A stretch of 6,809 bases of DNA from Sphingomonadaceae bacterium (GCA_020446665.1 JAGREF010000277.1:1-6809); one strand, 5' to 3'. Counted from the first letter of the stretch, positions 1 to 6,321 are shown. Made by a program: numbers and translations. Notes: generated by a model from the letters alone, not told the origin.

Positions 1-35
1 TTTTATACCTGCTTCTTTCTGAGAGGACTTTCGCA

Positions 36-797
36 ATGTTTATCGAACTTCTTGCCGCAGCGGCCGAAGCGCCGAAGAACCAGTTTGGCTTCATCGAAGC
101 CATGGAACAGGGCGGTGTTATCGCCTGGTCCATTTTTGGCGTGCTGGTTATCATGTCGGTCGGCTCGTTCTACATCCTGTTCACCAAGCTGCTTGAGCAG
201 AACAAGATCATGAACCAGTACAAGGCTGTCCGCAGCAATTTCTGGCGCGCGCCGAGCATCAAGGAAGGTGCTACCAAGCTCGACAAGAACAGCGCATGGC
301 GCCAGCTGGTTGACGACGCTGTCAAAGCTGAAGACGAGCACGGCAAGATGACCGACAGCCTCGAAGCGCATGACTGGATGCACGGTTCGCTGAGCCGTTC
401 GGAAGCCTCGATCAACTCGAAGCTTGCTGGCGGTCTGGCCTTCCTCGCAACGACCGGTGCAACCGCTCCGTTCGTTGGTCTGCTCGGTACGGTTATCGGT
501 ATCTACCGCGCCCTGATCAACATCGGTCTCGCCGGTTCGGCTTCGATCGACAAGGTCGCTGGTCCGGTTGGTGAAGCTCTGATCATGACCGCCATCGGTC
601 TGCTCGTCGCTGTGCCTGCTGTGCTTGCCTATAACTGGCTGCAGGCCCGCAACAAGAAGATCGCTGAGCTGCTCAACGGCTTCTCGACCGACCTGCTGGC
701 GAACATCAACTCCAAGGGCGCTGTGAAGCCCGCAGTTGCTGCTGCACCGGCTGCCAAGCCGGCTGCTGCTCCCGCCAAGCCGGCTGCTAAGGCCTGA
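36..797 (+). CDS. exbB: ExbB, MotA/TolQ/ExbB-family proton channel subunit
   Basis: Inner-membrane subunit of the TonB-ExbB-ExbD motor, which uses the proton gradient to energise TonB-dependent outer-membrane receptors. The 253-residue protein shows the family's three membrane segments at about residues 27-49, 130-158 and 180-202. The TM2 signature TAPFVGLLGTVIGIY is at 143-157, and TM3 begins EALIMTAIG. By motif alignment E180, T185 and T152 match E. coli ExbB E176, T181 and T148, the channel-lining residues, so the channel looks functional. The cytoplasmic loop (about 50-129) is rich in charged residues. Residues 228-253 form a low-complexity Ala/Pro/Lys tail beyond the core fold. The ATG at 36 follows GAGAGGA (21-27) at good spacing. 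exbD lies 85 bp downstream on the same strand. TolQ is the alternative, but the adjacent ExbD genes and the ExbB-like motifs favour ExbB. Confidence 0.95.
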   Translation: MFIELLAAAAEAPKNQFGFIEAMEQGGVIAWSIFGVLVIMSVGSFYILFTKLLEQNKIMNQYKAVRSNFWRAPSIKEGATKLDKNSAWRQLVDDAVKAEDEHGKMTDSLEAHDWMHGSLSRSEASINSKLAGGLAFLATTGATAPFVGLLGTVIGIYRALINIGLAGSASIDKVAGPVGEALIMTAIGLLVAVPAVLAYNWLQARNKKIAELLNGFSTDLLANINSKGAVKPAVAAAPAAKPAAAPAKPAAKA

Positions 798-813
798 TCA
801 CACAGTTTGTGAC

Positions 814-835
814 GGGGCGGCCAGCCGGTCGCCCC
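814..835 (+). promoter_or_regulatory. Intercistronic hairpin between exbB and the first exbD
   Basis: A 9-bp stem (GGGGCGGCC at 814-822 with GGTCGCCCC at 827-835, one G-U pair) encloses an AGCC tetraloop. No T-run follows, so it does not look like a full intrinsic terminator. A smaller inverted repeat, TCACA/TGTGA with a 5-nt loop (798-812), abuts it. Inference: it may stabilise the 3' end of exbB mRNA or attenuate read-through, so that more ExbB than ExbD is made, in keeping with the ExbB5-ExbD2 stoichiometry known for E. coli. Confidence 0.5.
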
Positions 836-882
836 ACCCACCAACTGTAGTTTTCAGACCTTAAGAACGAAAGGAAAGAGCC

Positions 883-1416
883 ATGGCTATTGCTATGGGA
901 GGCGACGGCGCCGAAACGCCGATGTCGGACATCAACACCACCCCGCTGGTGGATGTGATGCTCGTGCTCCTCATCATCTTCCTCATCGCAGTTCCGGTCG
1001 CGATCCAGACGATTGAAAAGCTGGAAATCCCGATCATGGTTTCCGCCGAGTCCAAGGACAAGGTCGAGAACCTGCTGCTGACGGTGACGACAGCCGATGC
1101 TGCTGGCCGCAGCGCCGGTGAACCGGGCTTCGAAGGCGCATCGCGTCAGGGTGAATGCCGGGTGTATTTCAACAATGTTACCCCGGTCTCGTCCGAGGAA
1201 CTCTATGACGAAGCATTCAAGCGTCTTGACGGTATCGTGCAGCGCGCTGGCGGTGTCGAAGCCATCATGGAAGATCCGGATCTGATCCCGCAGGTGCATA
1301 TTCGCGGTGACGTGAATGCACCGTGGCGCTGCGTTGCAGGGGCCATTTATAACGTCCAGGCGGCCGGTTATCCGACTGTCGGATTCATCTCCAACCCGGT
1401 TGACCCCAAGGGCTGA
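883..1416 (+). CDS. exbD: ExbD paralogue 1, biopolymer transport protein
   Basis: Single-span inner-membrane partner of ExbB that couples proton flow to TonB. The short cytoplasmic N-terminus leads into the signature DINTTPLVDVMLVLLIIF (16-33). D24 is the proton-relay aspartate (D25 in E. coli ExbD), and the membrane segment covers about 22-42. The periplasmic domain is longer than usual: 177 residues in all, against roughly 130-145 for typical ExbD. A Gly/Ala/Ser-rich stretch at about 71-90 precedes the ECRVYF strand. Two periplasmic cysteines, C92 and C150, could form a disulfide. The ATG at 883 follows the purine-rich AAGGAAAGAG (871-880). The gene lies 34 bp before the second exbD and should be co-transcribed with it. 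Its periplasmic domain differs clearly from those of the other two ExbD proteins in the window. Confidence 0.93.
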   Translation: MAIAMGGDGAETPMSDINTTPLVDVMLVLLIIFLIAVPVAIQTIEKLEIPIMVSAESKDKVENLLLTVTTADAAGRSAGEPGFEGASRQGECRVYFNNVTPVSSEELYDEAFKRLDGIVQRAGGVEAIMEDPDLIPQVHIRGDVNAPWRCVAGAIYNVQAAGYPTVGFISNPVDPKG

Positions 1417-1450
1417 CCGGGCCTGGCGCATAATTCAGGAGTAACCCACC

Positions 1451-1900
1451 ATGGCAATGTCAGGCGGCAAGGATGATGGCTCGCCGATGATGGAAATGAA
1501 CACGACGCCGTTGATCGACGTCATGCTCGTTCTCCTCATCATGTTCATCATCACGATCCCGGTTGCGACCCACTCGGTCGATATTGACCTTCCGCAGCCC
1601 AACCCGAACCCTCCGCCGGAGGATCAGATTGATCCGATCAAGAACAAGATCGTTCTGACCGCTGAGGGCCAGATTCTGTGGAATGCAGACCCGATCGATC
1701 AGGGTGAGCTGGTTCGTAACCTCAACGCGACCAAGACCATCGTTCCTGAGCCCGAACTGCAGTTCGAACCGGAATCCGCTGCGTCTTACGACCTGTCGGC
1801 AAAGGTGCTGAACATCATCAAGGCATCGGGCGTCACCAAGTTCGGCTTCGTCGGCAACGAGAAATATCGTTCGTTCGGCAAGGCTGGCGGTTCGCAGTAA
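1451..1900 (+). CDS. exbD: ExbD paralogue 2, biopolymer transport protein
   Basis: ExbD-family accumulation subunit of 149 residues. The N-terminal signature MNTTPLIDVMLVLLIMF is at 16-32 with the essential aspartate at D23, and the membrane segment spans about 21-41. The periplasmic part begins THSVDIDLPQ (40-49), followed by a proline-rich linker (50-56) that may act as a flexible or rigid spacer. It ends in a compact domain closing with SGVTKFGFVGNEKYRSFG. AGGAG at 1437-1441, 9 nt before the ATG, fixes the start. It is the last gene before a strong terminator, so exbB-exbD-exbD forms one unit. Tandem exbD genes with different duties are known from Xanthomonas campestris (exbD1/exbD2); whether the two play equivalent roles here is not shown by sequence. 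There are no cysteines in this copy. Confidence 0.93.
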   Translation: MAMSGGKDDGSPMMEMNTTPLIDVMLVLLIMFIITIPVATHSVDIDLPQPNPNPPPEDQIDPIKNKIVLTAEGQILWNADPIDQGELVRNLNATKTIVPEPELQFEPESAASYDLSAKVLNIIKASGVTKFGFVGNEKYRSFGKAGGSQ

Positions 1901-1933
1901 ACACACTGCCAACAGCCACACAGGCACACGAAA

Positions 1934-1959
1934 GGGGCGGAGCGATCCGCCCCTTTTTT
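1934..1959 (+). terminator. Rho-independent terminator of exbB-exbD-exbD
   Basis: The stem GGGGCGGA (1934-1941) pairs perfectly with TCCGCCCC (1946-1953) around a GCGA tetraloop and is followed by TTTTTT (1954-1959). The AAA at 1931-1933 can extend the stem with the T-run to 11 bp. It lies 33 bp after the stop of the second exbD and is a textbook intrinsic terminator. It separates the third exbD from the upstream unit. Confidence 0.92.
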
Positions 1960-1991
1960 GTTGCCTGCGCTCAGGGTCACATGCCCGGGCC

Positions 1992-2019
1992 TTGCAAAGT
2001 CCATGTAATATTGTAACAT
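1992..2019 (+). promoter_or_regulatory. exbD: Candidate promoter for the third exbD
   Basis: TTGCAA (1992-1997) resembles a -35 element, and TAACAT (2014-2019) matches four of six bases of TATAAT at 16-bp spacing. A transcript starting near 2026 would have a leader of about 40 nt. The call rests partly on need: a terminator sits just upstream, so the third exbD requires its own start. The AT-rich patch around 2003-2020 stands out against GC-rich surroundings. Confidence 0.4.
2003..2019. promoter_or_regulatory. Imperfect palindrome resembling a Zur box
   Basis: ATGTAATATTGTAACAT is a 17-bp imperfect palindrome: six of eight arm positions are complementary around a central T. From memory, the gammaproteobacterial Zur core is ATGTTATANTATAACAT; this site agrees at 14 of the 16 specified positions, and its left arm ATGTAATA also resembles the Zur signal described for the Agrobacterium group. 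The outer flanks do not match. It overlaps the candidate -10 element, as expected for a repressor site. Regulation by zinc through Zur is inference; another Fur-family or unrelated regulator is possible. Confidence 0.4.
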
Positions 2020-2035
2020 AGGCGCAGGTGGTTCA

Positions 2036-2064
2036 GGACAAGTGTCCCCTTGAAGAGGAGGGGA
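2036..2064 (+). promoter_or_regulatory. Leader hairpins over the third exbD ribosome binding site
   Basis: TCCCCT (2045-2050) can pair with AGGGGA (2059-2064) around an 8-nt loop, extendable by G-U pairs. Its 3' arm contains half of the Shine-Dalgarno AGGAGG (2056-2061). An upstream hairpin, GGAC (2036-2039) with GTCC (2044-2047), uses bases of the first stem's 5' arm, so the two folds exclude one another. This geometry could modulate translation initiation. It is short and unproven, and may be chance in a purine/pyrimidine-rich leader. Confidence 0.3.
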
Positions 2065-2066
2065 TT

Positions 2067-2498
2067 ATGGCTTTTGCGCATGCACCCGGCAGAGAGCCCA
2101 TGTGTGAAATGAACACGACACCGCTGATCGATGTGATGCTGGTGCTGCTCATCATGTTCATCATGACCATCCCGGTTGCGACCCACTCGGTCGATATCGA
2201 CCTGCCCCAATGCAAGATCGATTGCGGTTTCCCTGACGCACCTGACCCTATCAAGAACAAGGTCAGCATCGACGCTCAGGATCAGCTTCTCTGGAATGGT
2301 GACCATATCAGCGAGGGCCAGTTGGTTGCCTTGCTCGGCGCGGTGCAGGACATGCCGGTGGAGCCCGAATTGCAGTTCGAACCTGATCCACTCGCCAGCT
2401 ATGATCGTTCGGCGCGCGTCTTGCAGGTAATCAGAGCCAGCGGCGTGACGAAATTCGGCTTTATCGGCAATGAGAAATATCGCCAGTTCGGGACCTGA
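2067..2498 (+). CDS. exbD: ExbD paralogue 3, separately transcribed
   Basis: ExbD-family protein of 143 residues. The membrane signature MNTTPLIDVMLVLLIMF is at 15-31 with the relay aspartate D22. It is a close paralogue of the preceding ExbD: shared blocks include THSVDIDLPQ, DPIKNKV, VEPELQFEP/PEPELQFEP, ASYD and SGVTKFGF-GNEKYR-FG. The clearest difference is the periplasmic linker: where the sister has a proline run, this copy has C49-x3-C53 (QCKIDCGF). C13 lies on the cytoplasmic side. The ATG at 2067 follows a perfect AGGAGG (2056-2061); a GTG at 2028 would add 13 residues but lacks such a site and would fall in the presumed leader. A terminator separates it from the upstream unit, and no exbB or tonB accompanies it, so it presumably joins the ExbB encoded upstream. 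The helicase gene converges 5 bp beyond its stop. Confidence 0.92.
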   Translation: MAFAHAPGREPMCEMNTTPLIDVMLVLLIMFIMTIPVATHSVDIDLPQCKIDCGFPDAPDPIKNKVSIDAQDQLLWNGDHISEGQLVALLGAVQDMPVEPELQFEPDPLASYDRSARVLQVIRASGVTKFGFIGNEKYRQFGT

Positions 2499-2503
2499 CC
2501 AGA

Positions 2504-4963
2504 TCAGCCATCGCCGTTCTCATCCAGCGGGTCCAACCGCATGGCTGCGGCGGCGAGGCTTTCTGCCTCCAGCAGCAATTCCTCGTCCACCGCGCCCTGC
2601 GGCACTGCCTCACGGCCAATCATGGTCATCACGGGCACGGCCAGCGGACTCACACGTTCCAGTTCGATATGGACCAGTTGCTCGCCCGCCCGATCGAGCA
2701 AATCCGCAAGCCGCCCTACATCGGTCATCCGTGCGCGGGCATCGGCCCAGGCCGCTTCCAGCAGCACATGATCCGGCTCATGCCTGCGGAGCACGTCGTA
2801 AATCAGATCGGTCGAGAAAGTGACTTGCTTGCCGCTTTTGCGCTTGCCCGGATGCTGCCGTTCCACCAGTCCCGAAATCACCGCCACTTCCCGAAAGGCG
2901 CGGCGCAGCAGATGCGATTCCTGCACCCATTCGACAAATTCATGCGTTAGAATATCCGGAGACAGCAGCGGCGCGGGGTCCCGCACCGGCCTGAGCCCCC
3001 ACACCGCCAGCGAATAATCATTCGCCACGAAGCCGCCCGGTTGCAGTCCACGCTCTTCCATCCTCCGGGTGATGAGCATGCCCAGCGACTGGTTCGCATT
3101 CCATCCTTCGAACGTATAGAACACGGAATAATGTTTGCGCTGATGCGGAAAGCTTTCAACCAGCAGAGTGCCCGGCCCCGGCATGCGGCTGCGCCAGTCC
3201 TGCACTTCCAGCCATTCCCGGACATCATCGGGAAAGCGCGCCCAACCCGCGCGGTCCACCAACATCGCCCGCACACGCTCCGCCAGATGGGTGGTCAGGG
3301 GCAGGCGCTGCCCGCCATAGGAGGGGATGGTCGCGCTCTTCTTCGCCGCGCGGACAATGACATCCATGTCCTTGAGCTGTTCCACCTCCAGGCTCATCCC
3401 CGCGAAGTAGAATGTATCACCGGGTGAAAGCGTGGCGGCAAAGCGCTCCTCCACCTTGCCCAGATTGCGCCCATTGCGGAACCGCACGCTGAGCATTTCG
3501 GAATCGACGATAATCCCGGCATTCATCCGGTGGCGCTGGGCATATTCAGGATGCGTCAGCCGCCAGCGCCCATCCCCATCGCGCGTGATCCGGCGAAATT
3601 TGTCATAGGCCCGCAGCGCGTAGCCACCGGTCGCGACGAAATCGAGGACACGCTGCCAATCATCCTCAGTGACCCATGCATAAGCCAGGCTGGAACGAAT
3701 TTCCGCCAGCAACTCCGCCTCGTCAAACGGCCCGGCACAGGCGCAAGCCATGACATGCTGTGCCAACACATCCAGCCCGCCCGCGCGAAACGCTTCACCA
3801 TCGCGCTGGCCTTCATCCACTGCGTCCTTGGCCGCCGTCGCTTCGAGGAATTCAAACCTGTTGCCGGGGACGAGGATTGCCCGGCTGGGCATGTCGAGCC
3901 GGTGATTGGCGCGCCCGATCCGCTGCAACAAGCGGCTCGATCCCTTGGGCGCGCCCATTTGCACCACGCAATCAATATCGCCCCAATCTACCCCCAGATC
4001 CAAGCTGGCGGTACAGACCAATGCCCGCAGTTCGCCGCGCGCCATTGCCCCTTCTACCTTGCGCCGCGCCTCCACGGCCAGCGACCCATGGTGAATACCG
4101 ATGGGCAGATGATCTTCGTTCACCTCCCACAGCAGCTGGAACAGATATTCCGCCAGAAAGCGCGTATTGGTAAAGACCAGCGTCGTCTTGTTGCGCCGGA
4201 TTTCCTCGTAAAGCTGCGGGATTGCCCACCGGCCGGCATGGCCGCCCCAGGGCACGCGCTCTTCCTGAGGCAGCAGGATCTCGACCTGCGGGTCTGCTCC
4301 CTTTTCACCTTGCACCAGCGCGGTGCTGCCCACATCGCCCCACGGTGCCAGCCAGCCGCGAAACGCCTCCGGATCGGCAACAGTCGCGGACAGGGCCACG
4401 CGCTGCATGTCAGGCGCAAGAGCCTGCAGCCGCGCCAGCGAGAGTGCCAGCAAGTCACCCCGCTTGCCGGTGGCAAAGGCGTGCACTTCATCCACCACCA
4501 CCCGGCGCAGACCGGCAAATAGTTCCATGCTTTCGGGATAGGAGAGCAGCAGCGAAAGGCTTTCGGGCGTGGTCAGCAAGACATGCGGCGGGCGGGCGCG
4601 CTGGCGTTTCTTGCGGTCCGCTGGCGTATCGCCGCTGCGTGTCTCGATCCGCAGGCCCAACCCCATTTCTTCGACCGGGGTGAGCAAATTGCGCTGCACA
4701 TCATGCGCCAGCGCCTTCAAGGGAGAGACATAAAGCGTGTGCAGGCCATCCGGTGGCAAGGTGCCCATGGAGGGGCAGAAATCCGCCAGCGTTGGCAGGA
4801 ACCCGGCCAGCGTCTTGCCCGCCCCCGTATCCGCCACCAGCATCGCATGGCGGCCGGAACGGGCCACGGCGAACATCTCCAGCTGATGGCTTCGGATGCG
4901 CCAGTTGCGGCTGGCAAACCAGCTTTCAATCTCCGGGGGAAGGTCTGCCGTCTGCGAATTCAT
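2504..4963 (-). CDS. Lhr-type, ligase-associated DEXH-box DNA helicase
   Basis: ATP-driven 3'-5' superfamily 2 helicase of the Lhr-Core group. With the ATG at 4963 the protein has 819 residues; an in-frame GTG at 5008 would add 15 poorly supported residues, and the residues NSQTADLPPEIESWF after the ATG suit a natural start. Visible motifs: HQ near 26-27, TGAGKT 46-51 (Walker A), SPLKAL 80-85, TTPESL 131-136, DEVH 158-161 (Walker B), SAT 192-194, LVFTNTR 262-268, TASLDLGVDWG 318-328 and QRIGRANH 347-354. A winged-helix region (about 395-470) and the Lhr-specific C-terminal part with LGKVEERF (501-508) and SPGDTFYFAG (513-522) follow. In related bacteria the gene sits with an ATP-dependent ligase, an MBL-fold exonuclease and the PdeM phosphoesterase in a DNA-repair cluster; none is in this window. 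All motifs are intact with no frameshift. The exact repair substrate is not deducible. Confidence 0.9.
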   Translation of the reverse strand: MNSQTADLPPEIESWFASRNWRIRSHQLEMFAVARSGRHAMLVADTGAGKTLAGFLPTLADFCPSMGTLPPDGLHTLYVSPLKALAHDVQRNLLTPVEEMGLGLRIETRSGDTPADRKKRQRARPPHVLLTTPESLSLLLSYPESMELFAGLRRVVVDEVHAFATGKRGDLLALSLARLQALAPDMQRVALSATVADPEAFRGWLAPWGDVGSTALVQGEKGADPQVEILLPQEERVPWGGHAGRWAIPQLYEEIRRNKTTLVFTNTRFLAEYLFQLLWEVNEDHLPIGIHHGSLAVEARRKVEGAMARGELRALVCTASLDLGVDWGDIDCVVQMGAPKGSSRLLQRIGRANHRLDMPSRAILVPGNRFEFLEATAAKDAVDEGQRDGEAFRAGGLDVLAQHVMACACAGPFDEAELLAEIRSSLAYAWVTEDDWQRVLDFVATGGYALRAYDKFRRITRDGDGRWRLTHPEYAQRHRMNAGIIVDSEMLSVRFRNGRNLGKVEERFAATLSPGDTFYFAGMSLEVEQLKDMDVIVRAAKKSATIPSYGGQRLPLTTHLAERVRAMLVDRAGWARFPDDVREWLEVQDWRSRMPGPGTLLVESFPHQRKHYSVFYTFEGWNANQSLGMLITRRMEERGLQPGGFVANDYSLAVWGLRPVRDPAPLLSPDILTHEFVEWVQESHLLRRAFREVAVISGLVERQHPGKRKSGKQVTFSTDLIYDVLRRHEPDHVLLEAAWADARARMTDVGRLADLLDRAGEQLVHIELERVSPLAVPVMTMIGREAVPQGAVDEELLLEAESLAAAAMRLDPLDENGDG

Positions 4964-5047
4964 TGCCCGCCAGAGCAAGCATATTTCGAAGCGGCTGCAT
5001 AGCAGCACGCTTGCCTATGGCCCGATGCCGCCCCAGTAGCAGGCGCT

Positions 5048-6316
5048 ATGCTAGCCGGGATCGACATGGACCATCTTGCCGCAACCGGCCTTGGCCTCGC
5101 GCTGGGCCTGCTGGTCGGCATCGAACGTGGCTGGAGCCTGCGTGAAATACCGCCCGGCGCCCGCTTTGCCGGTATTCGCACCTTTGCCCTGATCGGGCTG
5201 GCAGGCGGACTGGCAGGCGCGCTCTACCGCCACGCGCAAGGCCCCGCGACAGTGCTGCTGGCCGGGGCAGTGCTGGTGGTAGTGATAGGCTATTACCGCG
5301 TGATCCAGACCCGTGGCCTTCCCAGCGGCACCTCCGCCATTGTTGCCTTGCTTACGCTGGCAGTCGGCTTTCTGGCCGGTAGCGGGGAAAAGCTGCTGGC
5401 AACTGCCATCGCCGTGGCGATGGTGATCCTGCTCTCCATGCGCCAGCAATTGCATCGCTGGGTCAGCCGCCTGACCGAAACAGAGCTGCATTCCATCGCC
5501 CGCTTCGCCCTGATCGCGATGGTTGTCCTGCCGCTTCTGCCAGATCGCGGCTTCGGCCCCTATGACGCGTGGAACCCGCGCCAGCTCTGGCTGCTGGTGG
5601 TGCTGGTGTCAGGCTTTTCCTTCGCGGGCTATTTCGCCAGCCGGATGCTCGGCCCAAGTCGCGGTGTCGTGGCCACAGCCGCTGCCGGAGCGATGGTGTC
5701 ATCCACCGCCGTGACAGCGGCAATGGCAACGCGCATGAAGCAAGGCGAAGGCGCACCGTCCATTGCTGCCGCCGCGATTGCGGCTGCATCCGTGGTGATG
5801 ATGCTGCGCGTCATCGTGCTGGTTGGCGTGCTTGCCCCCTTCGCCCTCACGTCACTGGCGCTGCTCCTGCTGCCCGGCATTCTCCTCAGCGCGGGTGCGA
5901 CGGCGTGGTTCTGGCGCAGCCAGCCTGCCCGGCCAGAGGAAACAGGCGAGGTGGCGCTGCGCAATCCGTTCGATCTTGGCCCGGCATTGGTGCTGACCGG
6001 GCTGGTGATGATACTGGCCGTCATCGCGCGCTGGGTGCTCGCGGAATATGGGGACCGGGGGGTCGCTGTCGTGCTGGCCATTTCCGGCACAGTGGATGTC
6101 GATTCCGCGATTATCACCATGGGGAACTTGCCCGCAGGCACGATCGAGCCGACCACCGCCGGGATCGTGCTGGCGCTCCCGGTGATCCTCAATACATTGT
6201 TCAAGTCAGCCATCGGCGCCAGTCTGGCCGGATGGGGCCATGCGAGAGAAGCCGCCCTGCCCTTGCTGGCGAGTGCACTGGCCATCATCGCCGCCGTGCT
6301 GCTGGCAATTTTCTAG
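5048..6316 (+). CDS. MgtC-N/DUF4010 family polytopic membrane protein
   Basis: Integral membrane protein of 422 residues with about 12-13 hydrophobic segments. The N-terminal part resembles the MgtC/SapB membrane domain: a first helix (about 10-25) ending GIERGW (24-29), then GARFAGIRTFALIG (37-50). The C-terminal half matches DUF4010: NPRQLWLLVVLVSGFSFAGY (176-195), VSSTAVT (217-223), NPFDLGPAL (306-314) and DVDSAI (350-355). The function of this architecture is not established. Kinship with MgtC suggests a role in ion or envelope homeostasis, but that is weak inference. The ATG at 5048 has a partial AGG at 5041-5043; an ATG at 5066 is an equally plausible start that drops six residues. It is divergent from the helicase across 84 bp (4964-5047) in which I see no convincing promoter, and it converges on the mutase gene. 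Confidence 0.85.
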   Translation: MLAGIDMDHLAATGLGLALGLLVGIERGWSLREIPPGARFAGIRTFALIGLAGGLAGALYRHAQGPATVLLAGAVLVVVIGYYRVIQTRGLPSGTSAIVALLTLAVGFLAGSGEKLLATAIAVAMVILLSMRQQLHRWVSRLTETELHSIARFALIAMVVLPLLPDRGFGPYDAWNPRQLWLLVVLVSGFSFAGYFASRMLGPSRGVVATAAAGAMVSSTAVTAAMATRMKQGEGAPSIAAAAIAAASVVMMLRVIVLVGVLAPFALTSLALLLLPGILLSAGATAWFWRSQPARPEETGEVALRNPFDLGPALVLTGLVMILAVIARWVLAEYGDRGVAVVLAISGTVDVDSAIITMGNLPAGTIEPTTAGIVLALPVILNTLFKSAIGASLAGWGHAREAALPLLASALAIIAAVLLAIF

Positions 6317-6321
6317 CCCGC

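Noticed and set aside
787..1431. Minus-strand frame of 214 codons opposite the first exbD
   Set aside because: It mirrors exbD, with runs of charged residues and His opposite the membrane helix, and shows no family motif.
1983..1990. GCCCGGGC palindrome upstream of the third exbD
   Set aside because: Only 8 bp and expected often by chance in GC-rich DNA.
2028..2066. GTG start extending the third ExbD by 13 residues
   Set aside because: No ribosome binding site precedes it, whereas the ATG at 2067 has a perfect AGGAGG and gives an N-terminus like the sister protein.
2537..2550. Small hairpin CCGCA/TGCGG just beyond the third exbD as its terminator
   Set aside because: Only a 5-bp stem with no T-run, inside the helicase coding sequence.
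3530..4522. Long open frame on the plus strand opposite the helicase (330 codons)
   Set aside because: It is antisense to an intact helicase with all motifs, has no recognisable domain, and long antisense frames are common in GC-rich coding DNA.
5629..6288. Minus-strand frame of 219 codons opposite the DUF4010 gene
   Set aside because: Low-complexity Ser/Thr/Ala translation, a shadow of the sense gene.
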